Below, piece after piece: positions 34,001 to 44,999 of a stretch of DNA of 64,000 nucleotides (position 1 is the first letter of the stretch; each line of letters opens with the position of its first letter). The notes beneath the pieces are model-generated. The model was not told where the DNA came from. It worked only from the letters and a program-made list of their open reading frames with translations, and searched no databases. Position numbers and translations under genes: made by a program. This DNA is from Anaeramoeba flamelloides (Eukaryota; Metamonada; Anaeramoebidae): positions 2,604,001 to 2,668,000 of the forward strand of contig JANTQA010000026.1 in assembly GCA_027625915.1 (NCBI GenBank), given 5' to 3'.

Positions 34001-35452
34001 TTTGGTTTGGTTTATAAATCTATCGATCCTTTTAGATCAACAACAATAAGAACTAAAGAGAAATAAATTATTTTCTCAGTCAACCGTGGTGTTGTAAATT
34101 TTATTGAATAAAAGAGCTTCAAAAAAACCAACACTTCAGATGTTCTTTAAAGAATGTGTTCTTGGGTTAAAACATTTTTATTATTCTCAGAAAGCTAAAA
34201 TAAAGTTATGGAGAACTTTTCAAAAACATTCACAACAACCTAGTCAGATGATCACCAATTATTAAGATTTTTTGTACAATTGTTGTCTTCTTCTTCTTCT
34301 TATTCCTTTTCTTCGAGCATCTTTGTATTGGACAGAAAACAAAACTAGAGCTTTGAGGTTTTTGTTTGATCAATCACCAATAAGAAGGAAAATTACTCTT
34401 TATTCTTTTTGGTTATTTAACTTTGTGAATGTAACAACCCTATTTTAAAAAAACACATCTATTTTATATTCAAGTGCATTGTCGAAATGGGTTATTATTT
34501 GTTTGATCATAAAATTCACACGAATATTTTATATTTTTAAAAAAAAAAAAAATGAAAAGAAAAAATTTTTTTTTCCACTACAAACAAACTCATTCCGTTT
34601 TCTAAAAGTTTTCGATCTTTCAAAACTTTCAAACAATTGAAGACAATTCACAACCATGACAAACACTTTCAAACATTTTTATCTTGAAAAAGTGTTGAAA
34701 AAGTCTAAAAGTCTTTGTAAAAGTCATGAGATTTTTTTTAAGGTGATTTCAAAAAAATAATTTTTCATTTTATCTCGCTAATTATTTTATCGCGATTTTA
34801 TGATTTTTGCGATAAAGTTGGACTAATCGCGATTTTTTTAAGTATTGCGATTTTATTGTTAATATCATGATAATATATGTTATCATCAAAACCTCTAATA
34901 TATCATTAAAAGACATTAAGTCCTTAATTAAGAAGAATCAATGTTAAAAATTGGTTAATTTCAAATTTAAATCTTAAAAATACAGCAATGAAAAATGAAG
35001 TTAACTAAGGCATATATGTTAATAATAATTCTTATCTACTTAATAGGTATTATAGAGGAGCCAAAGGCGTGATTATTACGTATGATGTAACAAATCTCGA
35101 TTCATACGAAAGAGCAAAAGATTGGGTTAAAGAAATACGAACACAGGGCTCACCGAATGCAAAAATTGCTATAGTTGCAAATAAGATCGATCTTGAGGAT
35201 CATAAAGTGGATCAAATGGAGGCAATGAAGTACGCAGAATCAAATGATTTATTATATTTTGAAACTTCTGCAAAAACGGGAGAAGGTGTGAAAGATGTAT
35301 TTTTTGGTCTTTCAAAAGCTTTGCCAGTTGAGTGGGGTGAAGTTAAAAAGAAAACGGGGGTAGAGTTCTCAGATTCTGAAGACGAATTTGGCGTGAATGT
35401 CAAAAATTCGAAAAAAGTAAATAAAAAAAAAGAGGGTGGAGGTTGTTGTTAA
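29151..35452 (+). CDS. Rab5-like small GTPase, three exons
   Basis: Exons 29151-29339, 29470-29510 and 35047-35452 join in phase (636 nt, 211 aa). Guanine-nucleotide motifs are all present: P-loop GESAVGKS, switch II DTAGQERYHSL across the exon 1/2 junction, NKID and TSAKTG. The C-terminus ends GGGCC, a double-Cys geranylgeranylation signal. Closest by eye to Rab5/21/22 (LLGESAVGKSSL, YYRGAKG). These control early endosome fusion and traffic. The usual Rab5 threonine region reads TVGATF. Donors are GTAACT and GTACGT; acceptors ACCAG and TTAATAG. Intron 1 is 130 bp. Intron 2 is 5536 bp and holds several transposon copies, so the gene is almost all intron. The acidic DSEDEFG hypervariable tail precedes a lysine-rich stretch. 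Confidence 0.95.
31005..31085. repeat. AAAATA-type simple repeat in Rab intron 2
   Basis: About a dozen AAAATA/AAAAATA units with little interruption. Non-coding. Confidence 0.8.
31995..32330. repeat. Family F dispersed repeat, copy 1
   Basis: Aligns with 36560-36860: shared ATAAAAACCTGATATTT, GAGTTACAATTTTTGAAA-like and TTTTTATGAATAATTAAAT-like blocks. An inverted partner TTCAAAAATTGTGACTC at the left end suggests a hairpin element. A polypurine A/AAG tract follows at about 32340-32490. Confidence 0.6.
32791..33322 (-). mobile_element. Family E element, inverted copy in Rab intron 2
   Basis: Ends are TTTTCCAGTCAAAGTGGCAC and GGCCACCTTTGACTGAAA. The body is the reverse complement of the family E interior seen at 23905-24447. 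About 530 bp, no gene. Confidence 0.75.
33651..34897. mobile_element. 1.25 kb element with CGCGAT subterminal repeats, in Rab intron 2
   Basis: The ends are inverted repeats TAGAGATCTTGATGATATCA and the inverse of TAGAGGTTTTGATGATAACA, so a TA boundary is likely. Inside each end lies a cluster of short TCGCGAT, TTGCGAT and ATCGTGAT motifs in both orientations (about 33680-33840 and 34770-34870). The middle has no readable transposase. Such clusters resemble transposase-binding subterminal repeats. Confidence 0.7.
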
Positions 35453-35539
35453 ATATTAACAATTTTAATAAATTTTTAATTTAATATATAAAGCTAAAAT
35501 TTCGGATTATTATTTTATATTCCACATTATAAAATTTTT

Positions 35540-35957
35540 TTTTTTTTTTTATTGCTGTTATTTTTTTTTTTCTTTTTTATTTTTTTTAAAAAGTAAATTT
35601 GAAAAACAAAATGTTTGAAACTCCAAATTAACATAGAGAAAAGAGAGGCTTTGTATTTTCTTTTAAAATTCATAAATTTAAAATTAAAAAATCTTATTTT
35701 CAACAATTTTAATTTCCTAAAGAAATTGAGTATTTTGCAAGAGAAGTTCATGAAAAGTGTACCAAAATAATTTTTAATAATTTTATTTTTTTTTGAAAAA
35801 TTTATCATTTGTGTAGGTATTGCAATATTTGATATCGGCTCTAATACGAAGCTAATTATTTCTCGTATTTCTAAACAATTTAAAATTGGTTGATTCTTAA
35901 AAATAAGTGAATTTTTTATTATCGGTTGAGACCCTTTGAGTGATATAGAGCTTATAT
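35540..35957 (+). mobile_element. Family D element, partial, just after the Rab stop
   Basis: Matches 18230-18705 over GAAACTCCAAATTAACAT, AATTTCCTAAAGAAATTGAG and the right end (GAGACCCTTTGAGTGA). The left terminus is missing. It starts about 90 bp after the Rab stop and may supply part of the 3' UTR. Confidence 0.65.
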
Positions 35958-36229
35958 ATATATGACCCATTGTAATAAAGCATTTTTTAAGATTAATTGC
36001 GGATAATAAAAAATTCTTTATTTTTATCATCATTTTTGAGTTTTTTTTTGTTCAAATAATAAATTTAGAACAGATATTCTTGTATATGATTTTTTTTTTA
36101 AACCCAAATTGGGAATCTGAAACTAGATTCCTAAATTCTTGTGTCTCAAAAAACCCTTTTTTTAAAACAATCATAGATTGGTTGATTCTGACAAAAAAAA
36201 ATAGATTTGTTATCGGGTTTTTACTCCTC

Positions 36230-36360
36230 CTGTTTCAGGAGAAGTGTCGTCAAGTGCCGTTGAGCCTAGGTTTTCTTTAGGTTTTCTGTTTTATTTGTAA
36301 AATCAAGGATTTTACTCAATTCTTTCAAATCCTGAAAAACCTAACGACAGTGGATAATTT
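36230..36360. repeat. Family G hairpin repeat
   Basis: Carries GTCGTCAAGTGCCGTTGAGC, CCTAGGTTTTC and GATTTTACTCAATTCTTTCA followed by AAAACCTAACGAC. Same family as 17880-18065. Confidence 0.6.
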
Positions 36361-36559
36361 TTAATTTGGTCATCTAAATGATAAATTTATTTTTACTTTA
36401 ATATTTTAATTATTTTTCTTCTTCTTTTTTTTATTTAGTAAATTTTCTTTGATTACTCCTTCCTCACAATAAATAAAAAAAATAGTTTTTTCATTTTTAG
36501 CTGGTCATCTCTGAGTGGGATGGAGGTTATGTAAAAAATATCAATGTCTAACAGTTTAA

Positions 36560-36860
36560 ATAATAATAATAATAATAAAATCAGTTTAGGGGGTTTTAAT
36601 AACAACTAATTATTAAATCTTTTAAATAATTCACTTTTAAATCATTCCAAACATATAAAAACCTGATATTTCTAAAATAAAAAAAAATCTAAAAAAAAAT
36701 TAAAAAAAGGGCGAGTCACAATTTTTTAAATGAGTATTACGAATTTTTTATCATAAAAATTTTGCGGAAAAAAGGTTTACAAGTAGAATTTTTGATGAGT
36801 AATTAAATCCTTTTTAAAATAAATTGTATAATCTCAATATTCTTAATGTTGTTTACTTTT
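36560..36860. repeat. Family F dispersed repeat, copy 2
   Basis: Homologous to 31995-32330, with an ATA/AAT microsatellite at its left edge. A long A-rich tract (about 36900-37000) separates it from the kinase gene. Nothing else is visible between the Rab and kinase genes. Confidence 0.55.
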
Positions 36861-37151
36861 TTTATGAAACAATTTTTTATTATAACTTGGCTTTCTTAAA
36901 AAATAATTAAAATTTTCAAAAAAAATATAAAAAATGAAAAAGAAAAAACAAAAAAAAAAAAACAAAAAAAAAAAAAAAAAAAAATAAGAGAAAAAAACTA
37001 TAAAAGTAAAATTTTTATTCTATAATTGTCAGTTTAATTTATTAACTAAATTTTAAACATATGAAAAAAAAATCTATATATTCAAATTTTAATTTTTGGC
37101 AATAATATCCACATTTTCCTTTTATTTCCCTTTTCCTCTTTTCCTTTCATT

Positions 37152-40100
37152 TTAATTTTCTTTTTTCCTTTCTTTCAACCAAGTATGATTTAAACAATCT
37201 TTCGCTGAAATTCTTTTATTTGTGTCATATTCAAACATTGGTGTTAAAAAATCTGAGATTTCTTGTGCATCTTTTTCATTAAAATCATATTTTTCAATTA
37301 ATATATCTTTAATTGGCCAGAAATGTAAATTCTTAATAGTTTTCAATTCTCCATTTGTTTCAAAGACATTGCCTACTTTTGAACACTTTTCTAAAAAGGA
37401 ATTCGGAATGTTCCCAAACAATTCTATCATCAGGGCTATATGGTCTTCGTCTTTTGAATAATCATCACCCTTTGCTGGCTCAAATAACAGGTCCCCCGTG
37501 ATCAATTCAAAAATTACTCACCCTAAGGACCAAATGTCTGTCCTTTCGTTGTATCCGTGCCCCAAAATTACTTCTGGGCTTCTATATTCTCTTGTCTGGA
37601 TTGAACTTGAAAAATGATGATCATACCAACAGGCGTTCCCTAAATCCACGATTTTGCATTTAATTTTTTTTGGATCAATGTTGTCTAATGAAAGAATCTT
37701 TCTCATTTTAATTTTATTTGGATTTTTTTTTAATATTCCCATTTTGATTTTTTCTTGATTTTTTTGCTTTTTCTTTTTTTTTTCTTTTTGAATTTTTATT
37801 GTATTGTTAGTAGTTTTTTTAATGGTTTGTAATTTGCTTTCACGTGGTATAAAAAATCGACTCGTTATTTTGTATTGAGATGTTATTTCATAAAACTCAT
37901 CAATCAATGGTTCTGGAATCTTTTCTATGTATGTTTCATTGTAACTTTCTTTACCATGCAAAATTATAGATTCTTTATTGTTTGTGTTATTATTATTGCA
38001 TCTACTGCTAACAATATTTGTGGTATTGTTCTTTGAATTATTATAATCAGACATTTTCTTTTTTAATCTTTCTGGGATTTTCCCTATTTTAGTAAAACGC
38101 ATAATATTTTCTGGTTTGATATCAGTATGAATAATTTTACATTTAGAATGTAAATGATCATGCCCAATTAAAATGTGCTTCTTAATTGCTTTGATAATTT
38201 CAATGGGTAAGCCTTGGTTTGATCCATATTTCCTTAGTATCTCGAGTAAATTACACTGATCTAAAAATTCAAAAATCAAACAAATATCTTTGGTTTATTT
38301 ATTTTAGTTAATAATTTATTTAGAAGGTATTATAAATGTGGAATTTCAGAATGTTATATGTTGGTTTAGGTAATTGAAGTGCTTTTTTGAAGTAACAATT
38401 ATTTTTCAGTATTTGGATTCAAATTGGAAATTAAATTAATTTATCAAGAGTTAGAGCCTAATGGGGTATTGTTCAAAGTTTGAAATTTCTGATCATGAAA
38501 AATTGGTTTCTGTGATTTCTGTGATTTTCAAAAGTACTTGATTTTTAAAGAAAAAAGTAAAATCCGATTTTTCCATTTTAAAAAAAATTGAAACTTAAAA
38601 ATATTTTTAAATTTTAGGATGAATTTTAAATTGTTTTTTTAATCTAATGCCCCTTTAATATTTTTGAAAATAACAAAGGACTAAATTTAATTTTTAAAAA
38701 AGTAGAGTAGTTTTTACTGTAAAAAATACATTCATGGCAATTGTCATATTGTTTCAATATTTTCTCTATTTTTTTAGTTTTTAAAAACAAATTTTTATGA
38801 ATAAAAGAGTATTTATAAAAATTTTGTTTTTTATTATTTTGATACTTTATGAATTCATAGATAAAGTATCATTTTAATTTTCCAATTTCAGAACTAACAT
38901 TTTTGTAAAACTGGAAAAAATGTTTATATAAAGTTTGAATTTTTGACTCTTTGATTAAAAATTCAAAGGGATCTTGGTCAAAAATAATTTCAGAAAAAAC
39001 GGAAAATTCATATTTTTTGATGAACATTTTTGATGGAATTATTTTATTTTTGAAACCTTTTCTCTCAAATCCAAAAGGTAATCAATCCCAAAAAAAAAAA
39101 ACAAATTATGAAGGAAACAAACCAAACTGGAAAAGATAAACAAAGATGGGAAATTCTAATAAAATAATTGAAACGATTAATTAATACAGTTATTTTTGCT
39201 GCAAATATGGTACTTGTTGATTGGGTAGACCAAGGTGTAAATGCATATCTTTTTAAGCATAATGATTTTTTTTTTTTTGAAAACAATGAGTTTTGTGAAT
39301 AGAATGATTTTAATGGGTAAACATATGTTAACCTCACAATAATCCAAGATGGGTTTATAATGATTATTGAAAATATTTATAAAGAAATTACGTTAACTGC
39401 ATTAATTATATGATAAATGTGATTCCATATTTTCACAAAAACTGTTTTACCCAGATTCATTTTCTGAAAAAACGTTTTTTTTTTTAATTTTGAAGTGAGG
39501 AAATTAATTTCCTCTTCAGTCCGTTAGGTTTTTTTTTAATTTTAGAAATAAACCAAAAATTTATTTAATTGTTGGTTTATTTCTAAAATTAAAAAAAACC
39601 ACCTTTAGCTTTTCCAGAATTTAAAAAAAATGAAAAAAATCAAAGATTTTTCTCAATTCTTTTGAATTTTGGAAAAGCTAGGTACTCTACGGCACTCTCA
39701 TTGTTTTTTTTTTTAATTTTTTAAAATCAAAAAAAACTTTATAAATTTTTTTTTTTTTTATTATTTAAGGGAGGAGTTATTGACCCCTCTTATTTGCCCG
39801 AATTCCTAAATTTTTATTATTAGGAATTTAATTAAAGAATCAAAAATAAGTTTATTGCCCACTAAGGCTAATAAACAGTTTAAATCCTTTTTTATAATAA
39901 TATTAGTAATATTATTATTATTTAATATATTCGATATATTAATTTTTTTTAATTCAGATATCCAGATTTTGCGATTATTTTCATAGGCTGAGCAGTTCCA
40001 TAGAAAATGGTCTAAATCTTCAATAATATCTAAATTGTTCATTTTTTTACATAATTCACACAGTTTTGATTTATTCTTATTCATAACATAAGAGTACCTG

Positions 40101-43100
40101 TTAAGGTAATTTGTAAAATTTCTGAGTTTTAAAATTGAAGTTGAGCCCTTCCATTTTAAATATCTTTGCTGCTTATTTATAGTATTATTGATTTGTACTA
40201 TTTTTAGATATTCTTGAACTTTCCAACTGGGACTATTTTCTAAGATTTTAATTATAAAATTGTCCAATTCATTTTCCAGTTGTTTTAAATTTTTGGAATA
40301 CCAATTTATATTTTCTGATTCTTTTTTTCTAAAAGGAAGATAATTAATTAATTCATCAAAATGGAGGATTTTTAATTTTTGAATTAACTTAAATCTTCTT
40401 TTATATATCGTTATTCTTACGGGATCAATTTTTGCTCCAGTTTTATAAATAAGCCTTGGTGAGTGTGTGTTGATTAATAAAAATTTTGTAATTTTTTTAT
40501 TAATCCAAGTATCAATACCTTTAAAATCTGTTTTTGTCAAATTAAATATTTCTAATCCATATAATAATTGGCTATGTAATACAGCTTTAAAAAATTGAAT
40601 TTTTAACCCATTAGAAAAATTTTTTTGTTGTAAGATATTGATTAACTTTTTAAAATTAGCCTTAACTTTATCAAGGTTGAATTTTAAATGAGTTTTTTTA
40701 TCTAACCAAATACCAAGATATAAATTTTCTTTTGGAATTAAAGTTTTTTTAGTTTTATCATCGTTAGGATTCATTCCAAAATCTTTTATTATTTTAAAGA
40801 TTTTTTGTAATTGAAAATTTATTTCTATTAATGATCCTTTCATCAGTAAAATCAGATCATCTGCAAACATTTGAACATGTATTGCTAATGTTTTATTTTT
40901 TTTCTAAGAGAAAATGAGTAATAAATCCAAATAATAAAGGGGATCATGGATCTCTTGGTAAACACCAATTCCTTCTTTTGAGTAATAAGCAAGTAGATAT
41001 TCTACAATAATTTCGTTTTTTATAAATTTTTTAATTGAATAATAAATAAGTGAATGATGAATAGAGTCAAAACATTTTTGAATATCTATTGTAACAATAT
41101 AAATATTTTCTTTTTTAAATTTATTTTTTATTTTTTGATATTCATTCAATAAGTTTAAAACTGCAATTCTGGTATCTAATTTTTTTTTAAATCCAAATTG
41201 TTTTTTTGAAACTAAGTCTCAAGAATCTTGAATTCCGTCATATAACAATTGAAGAAAAAATCTTGGGAAAAACTTTATAAATTTTCGTTTTATTTCAAAA
41301 AGTAAAAAAAAAAACCACTGTTAGGTTTTCCTGAATTTAAAAGAATTGAGTAAAATATTTGATTTTTATCATTTTTTTGTAAATTAAAAAAATTGCAGTT
41401 AGATTTTCGTGGATTTAAATTTATTTAATTAAATCCAAGATTTAATGAAATAAATTTAAATTCTGAAAAATCAAAACACTTTATAGCACTATACAGTACT
41501 TTAAGGCACTCTATGGCACTTCTAGAATTTTTAAATTTTTGTTTAGAAATTTCAATAAAGAGTCATAATTTTCTTTTTCATTTACATTTAACAAGGTAAA
41601 TAATGAGTCTTTATTTCGAATATCAAAGATATTATTCTCTAATTATTTTTATTATTTTTATTTATCTGGGTTAATTCTTTAATCCAAATTTTTCGATTTT
41701 TTCAATAGAATGGGCAGTTACATAAAAAAAATGATTTATATCTTCATTTAGTATCTAAATTGAAATTTTTTTGAGAAAAGGTTGCCAAAGAACGCACTCG
41801 ATTTCCAATTTGAATCGTTTAGAATATTATCATTTTGAAAATAGCTGTGTTGATTTTGGGGCGTCGGTCTGTGGAGTTTTTTAAGATTTCGGTGATTTTT
41901 TTTCCATTTTTTTCTATGTTCAAATGAATTTTTTTTACAGAAAGAATATTACAAAATCCTTATTTATTAAATGTGGAGGGTTATAAATCTAACTACAAAT
42001 TGATTAAATCGGTTTTGTTAGTTATCTACTGAAAGAAAACAAATTGTTTTAAATTGAAGAAATTTAACCCTTTGGAAATATAAAATGAGAAAAGATAATT
42101 TTTTTTTTAAATTTGGATTTTTTGGAATTGGAAATCTTTTGATATGGAATTTTATTTAATTTGATTTTTTGGAACTATAAATGCTTTAAAACTTTTTTTT
42201 TGAATTGAATGAATTTTTTATTCAAAGAGATCATTTGGAATTTTTTTTTTGTTTATTTTAATTTCGTCAACAAAAAGAAGGGCAATTTTATTATATTCTT
42301 TTAGGTTTCAAGTCACTCCTTGTGTATGGAGAAAATTCATAGTAAATGACTAGACCCTTTAGAACTGTTTTTTTTTATTATTTTAATTTTTGGCAATTCA
42401 ATTGATAAAAAGATAATAAATTATTACTTGAAGTTAATTTGTTTCTTCTTTTAATTGATTTTAATTTCCATTTTCAGTAAGGTTTTAAATTCAAAATTAC
42501 ATTGACTTGTTTTCTCTGTAAAATTGGTTGTTAAATTTGAATTTTAAGAATTCTTTTAAACTTTTTTTTGATTAATTTGGATTTTTTGCTATTGGGATCG
42601 TTTAAAATTTTTTTTGTTAAGTGATTAGTAACACTTATTTATTTTTTTCCCAAAGACAATCGAGTACTTATTTAAATAAGGATACAATTAAACTTGATAA
42701 ACAAACTCATTTATCAACTTTAGAGAAAATGGATTATCATTTTTAAAAATAGTACATTTTTTCGAATTAAATTCTCAGTGAATAGATCTCGATCCATGTT
42801 TTGTTTGGATTTTTGGATCAAAACAGAAAAAGATATATATGCCAAAACCTTTTCATTTTTATTAAATCTTACTTTTAGTAATTTCCGAGAGTCTGTAAAA
42901 CAAATAACCTTGAAAATTTATCTTATTTTCAAAATACAAGAAAAATAAATCAAATATTGTATCTTTAGAGATCTAAAAAAATGTGATCATTTATTTTATT
43001 CACAAATATTTATTAAATTTCTTGAAATTTAAAAGATTTAGGCATATTCTTTTTCAAATATTCAGAGTATAAATAACAAACTATTATTATTCAAGCAAGC

Positions 43101-44996
43101 TTTTAAAGAATATTTTTTAATTTTTTATTAGAATTATTTTTTTGATGAAGTTTTATTTGTTTGAAAATCTTTTTAAAAAAATTAAAAAATTATAATAAAT
43201 ATTATTGATAATTTTAATCTTTGGACTTTCCCATAATCCAATGAAAAAAATAAGATTGGGTTTTTTAATTATTGATTGAAAATCAACAAATTAAAAAGCA
43301 TATTTTTTCTTCTAAGTTAAATTTTCCAGGTTTTAAAAAAGTATTTGGGTGGAATATTTTTAATTTATTTGTTTGTTGTTCTTATATATTTTTGGTTAAC
43401 AAAAAGAAAAAATAGATTTGAAATGTTCTTTGAATCAAATAAATTAGATTTTTTTCAAGTCTAAAATAATTATTTGTAATTTCTTTTTGATATTAAGAAG
43501 ATTTTATAGACTGGATTATTTTAAAACTTAGTGATTTGTTTTTTTAAAGTGTATTTTTTTACAATTACTTCGTAGATAATAAGATTTCTACCTTTCTTCT
43601 TTCCAAAGAAAATTAATTCTTTACAAATAATTGAGAAATATGTTGGATTTTGAACTTTTCAAAAATGAAAAAAATGGATCAGTCTTTTAAAAACAATAAT
43701 TCATCTCTGAAAATAGTATTAAAAGTAATTTTGGTTTTGTAGTTAATCAGATTTTTCCTTTTTTTTTCAATTTCAAGATATGGTAAAAATTTTTTTTAAT
43801 TTGTTAGTAAATTTTTGAAGATTATTTTTCGGTTTACTAGTCCCTTAAGGTTTACAATCCCTGAAATTTGAAAAAAGATTATCTTACGTAGGGTGTAGTG
43901 ACTTGTTAATTTGGTTCTTAGCTGATCGATCTTGGATTTGGTGTGAGTTTTAAAAGTGGCTCAAAATGGCAATTTTTGACAATTTATTTTTTTTTTTCCG
44001 AAATCCAAATTAAAGAGTGTAAGATTAATAGATTTGTAGGTGTTGAAGAATAAATTTAAATTGTTGGGTTGTAGAAGAAAATTTTTAAATACTTTTTTTG
44101 TCAATTAACTAGATTAAAAAATTTTTTTTTAAAAGCTCCCAATAAAACCAAACTAATTAAAAATTCAATCAACAACCCAAAAACCACATTTTTTTTATAA
44201 CTTAAGTCCCATACATTCAATCTTACACTCTTTAATTCAGATTTTCGGAAAAAAAAAAAATAAATTGTCAAAAATTGCCATTTTGAACCACTTTTAAAAC
44301 TCATACCAAATCCAAGATCGATCAGCTAAGAACCAAATTAACAAGTCACTACCCCCAACACAAGATAATCTTTTTTCAAATTTCAGGGATTGTAAACCTT
44401 AAGTAGATTATTGTGCAAAAAAGAAAAGTGATTTTTTAAAATAATTCAATATTTACCAAAAGACTGATTTGACAAATTATTTCTGAAATATTAAAAATTC
44501 GGGTAAATTTAGAAAACTGAAAAAATCTTATTAATTCAAAATATTTCCGTTTTCCGTTTGGCACATGATGTAAAAAATGATCCAACAAACGAACAACATG
44601 TGAATAATTGTTCTTATCAAACTCTGAAGATTTTAGCAAAAGTTTAATTTCGTCAATAGCGACTTGTGCAAAAATTTTGGAAGATTTCACAATTTTCAAA
44701 GCAACATATTTCTGTGGCTTTAGAATTTCACCTGACTTTATTCGAACACTTTTGCCACCATACTTGATGTCTTCGGCAAGCCAAACGGTTGAAAAATATC
44801 CCCATCCAATTTTTGTCAAGACTTTATATCTTTTTTTATATATTTCACCAATCTTAACAGGGTGGTAGCCTCCTTTTCCATATTCCTCGGGATTTTCTTC
44901 CCCTTCTTCTATCTCAGCACCCTTAAAAGCTTCTTCTTTTTGTTTGTTGTCTTCTTTCTTTGTTTGCTCGTTCTCTTTCTTGTTTTTTTCCATCAT
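37152..44996 (-). CDS. SRPK-family protein kinase, possibly a decaying or recoded gene
   Basis: Exon 44996-44549 encodes an acidic N-terminus, then the SRPK signature GGYHPVKIGEIYKKRY, glycine loop IGWGYFSTVW and lysine VALKIVKS. Exon 38287-37152 encodes the rest: catalytic loop IIHTDIKPEN, a spacer insert of about 150 residues typical of SRPKs, DLGNACW, REYRSPEV, and the C-lobe to TAA. SRPKs phosphorylate SR splicing factors. The two exons join in phase at PNGK-H-ICLIFEF, exactly matching the family. However, the donor position reads GGAAAT rather than GT. The intron would be 6261 bp and contains LINE remnants and TTAA elements. In the second exon a single in-frame TGA (37520-37518) lies in DIWSLG-x-VIFELITGD, where kinases have Cys. 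Catalytic residues are otherwise intact. Pseudogene, sequencing error or recoding are all open. Confidence 0.8.
39510..39705. repeat. Family G hairpin repeat next to the LINE 3' end
   Basis: Contains the GAAATAAACCAA/TTGGTTTATTTC hairpin, AGCTTTTCCAGAATTTAAAA and AGCTAGGTACTCTACGGCAC. It abuts the LINE remnant on its 3' side. Confidence 0.6.
39806..41240 (-). mobile_element. LINE-type reverse transcriptase remnant, 5' truncated
   Basis: Read on the minus strand, three pieces of one non-LTR reverse transcriptase are visible. At about 41240-41150 is QFGFKKKLDTRIAVLNL. At 41149-40904 is motif A (TIDIQKCFDSIHH) with GVYQE where GVPQG is expected. At 40870-39806 is motif C (MFADDLIL), the thumb region, and a C-terminal CCHC-like zinc finger (CELCKK ... 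DHFLWNC). An upstream stop near 41220 and a frame change near 40900 show it is dead. The endonuclease and 5' part are missing, as in most LINE copies. It sits in the kinase intron, in the same orientation as the gene. Confidence 0.85.
41275..41520. repeat. Family G repeat with tandem GCACT motifs
   Basis: Lies between the two LINE pieces. It has the TTAGGTTTTCCTGAATTTAA hairpin arms and then a run of GCACTATACAGTACTTTAAG and GCACTCTATGGCACT units, an expanded version of the family's terminal motif. Confidence 0.6.
41560..41775 (-). mobile_element. Second LINE 3'-end fragment
   Basis: The minus strand repeats the zinc-finger region of the LINE at 39880-40040: a broken DINHFFYVTAHSIEKIEK sequence corresponding to DHFLWNCSAYENNRK. 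More degraded, so probably an older copy of the same LINE family in the same orientation. Confidence 0.6.
42405..42480. mobile_element. Fragment of a family H element
   Basis: Matches only the GTTAATTTGTTTCTTCT and TTAATTGATTTTA part of the family H right arm. Confidence 0.5.
42617..43848 (-). mobile_element. Family B TTAA element, copy 2, without the family C insert
   Basis: Reverse-complement counterpart of 21413-23153. Termini are TTAAGTGATTAGTAACAC on one side and the inverse of TTAAGGGACTAGTAAACC on the other, both beginning with TTAA. About 1.2 kb, no transposase frame. Its outer TTAA (43845-43848) is also the left TTAA of the neighbouring family A element. Confidence 0.8.
43845..44403. 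mobile_element. Family A TTAA foldback element, copy 2
   Basis: Best-kept copy. TTAA then GGTTTACAATCCCTGAAA on the left, and TTTCAGGGATTGTAAACC then TTAA on the right. The two arms pair over about 250 bp. It lies about 140 bp inside the 5' end of the kinase intron. Confidence 0.9.
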
Positions 44997-44999
44997 TTG

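Noticed and set aside
37518-37521. GTGAGT-like donor as explanation for the TGA in the kinase
   Set aside because: The next acceptors would delete the conserved FELITGDLLFEP segment.
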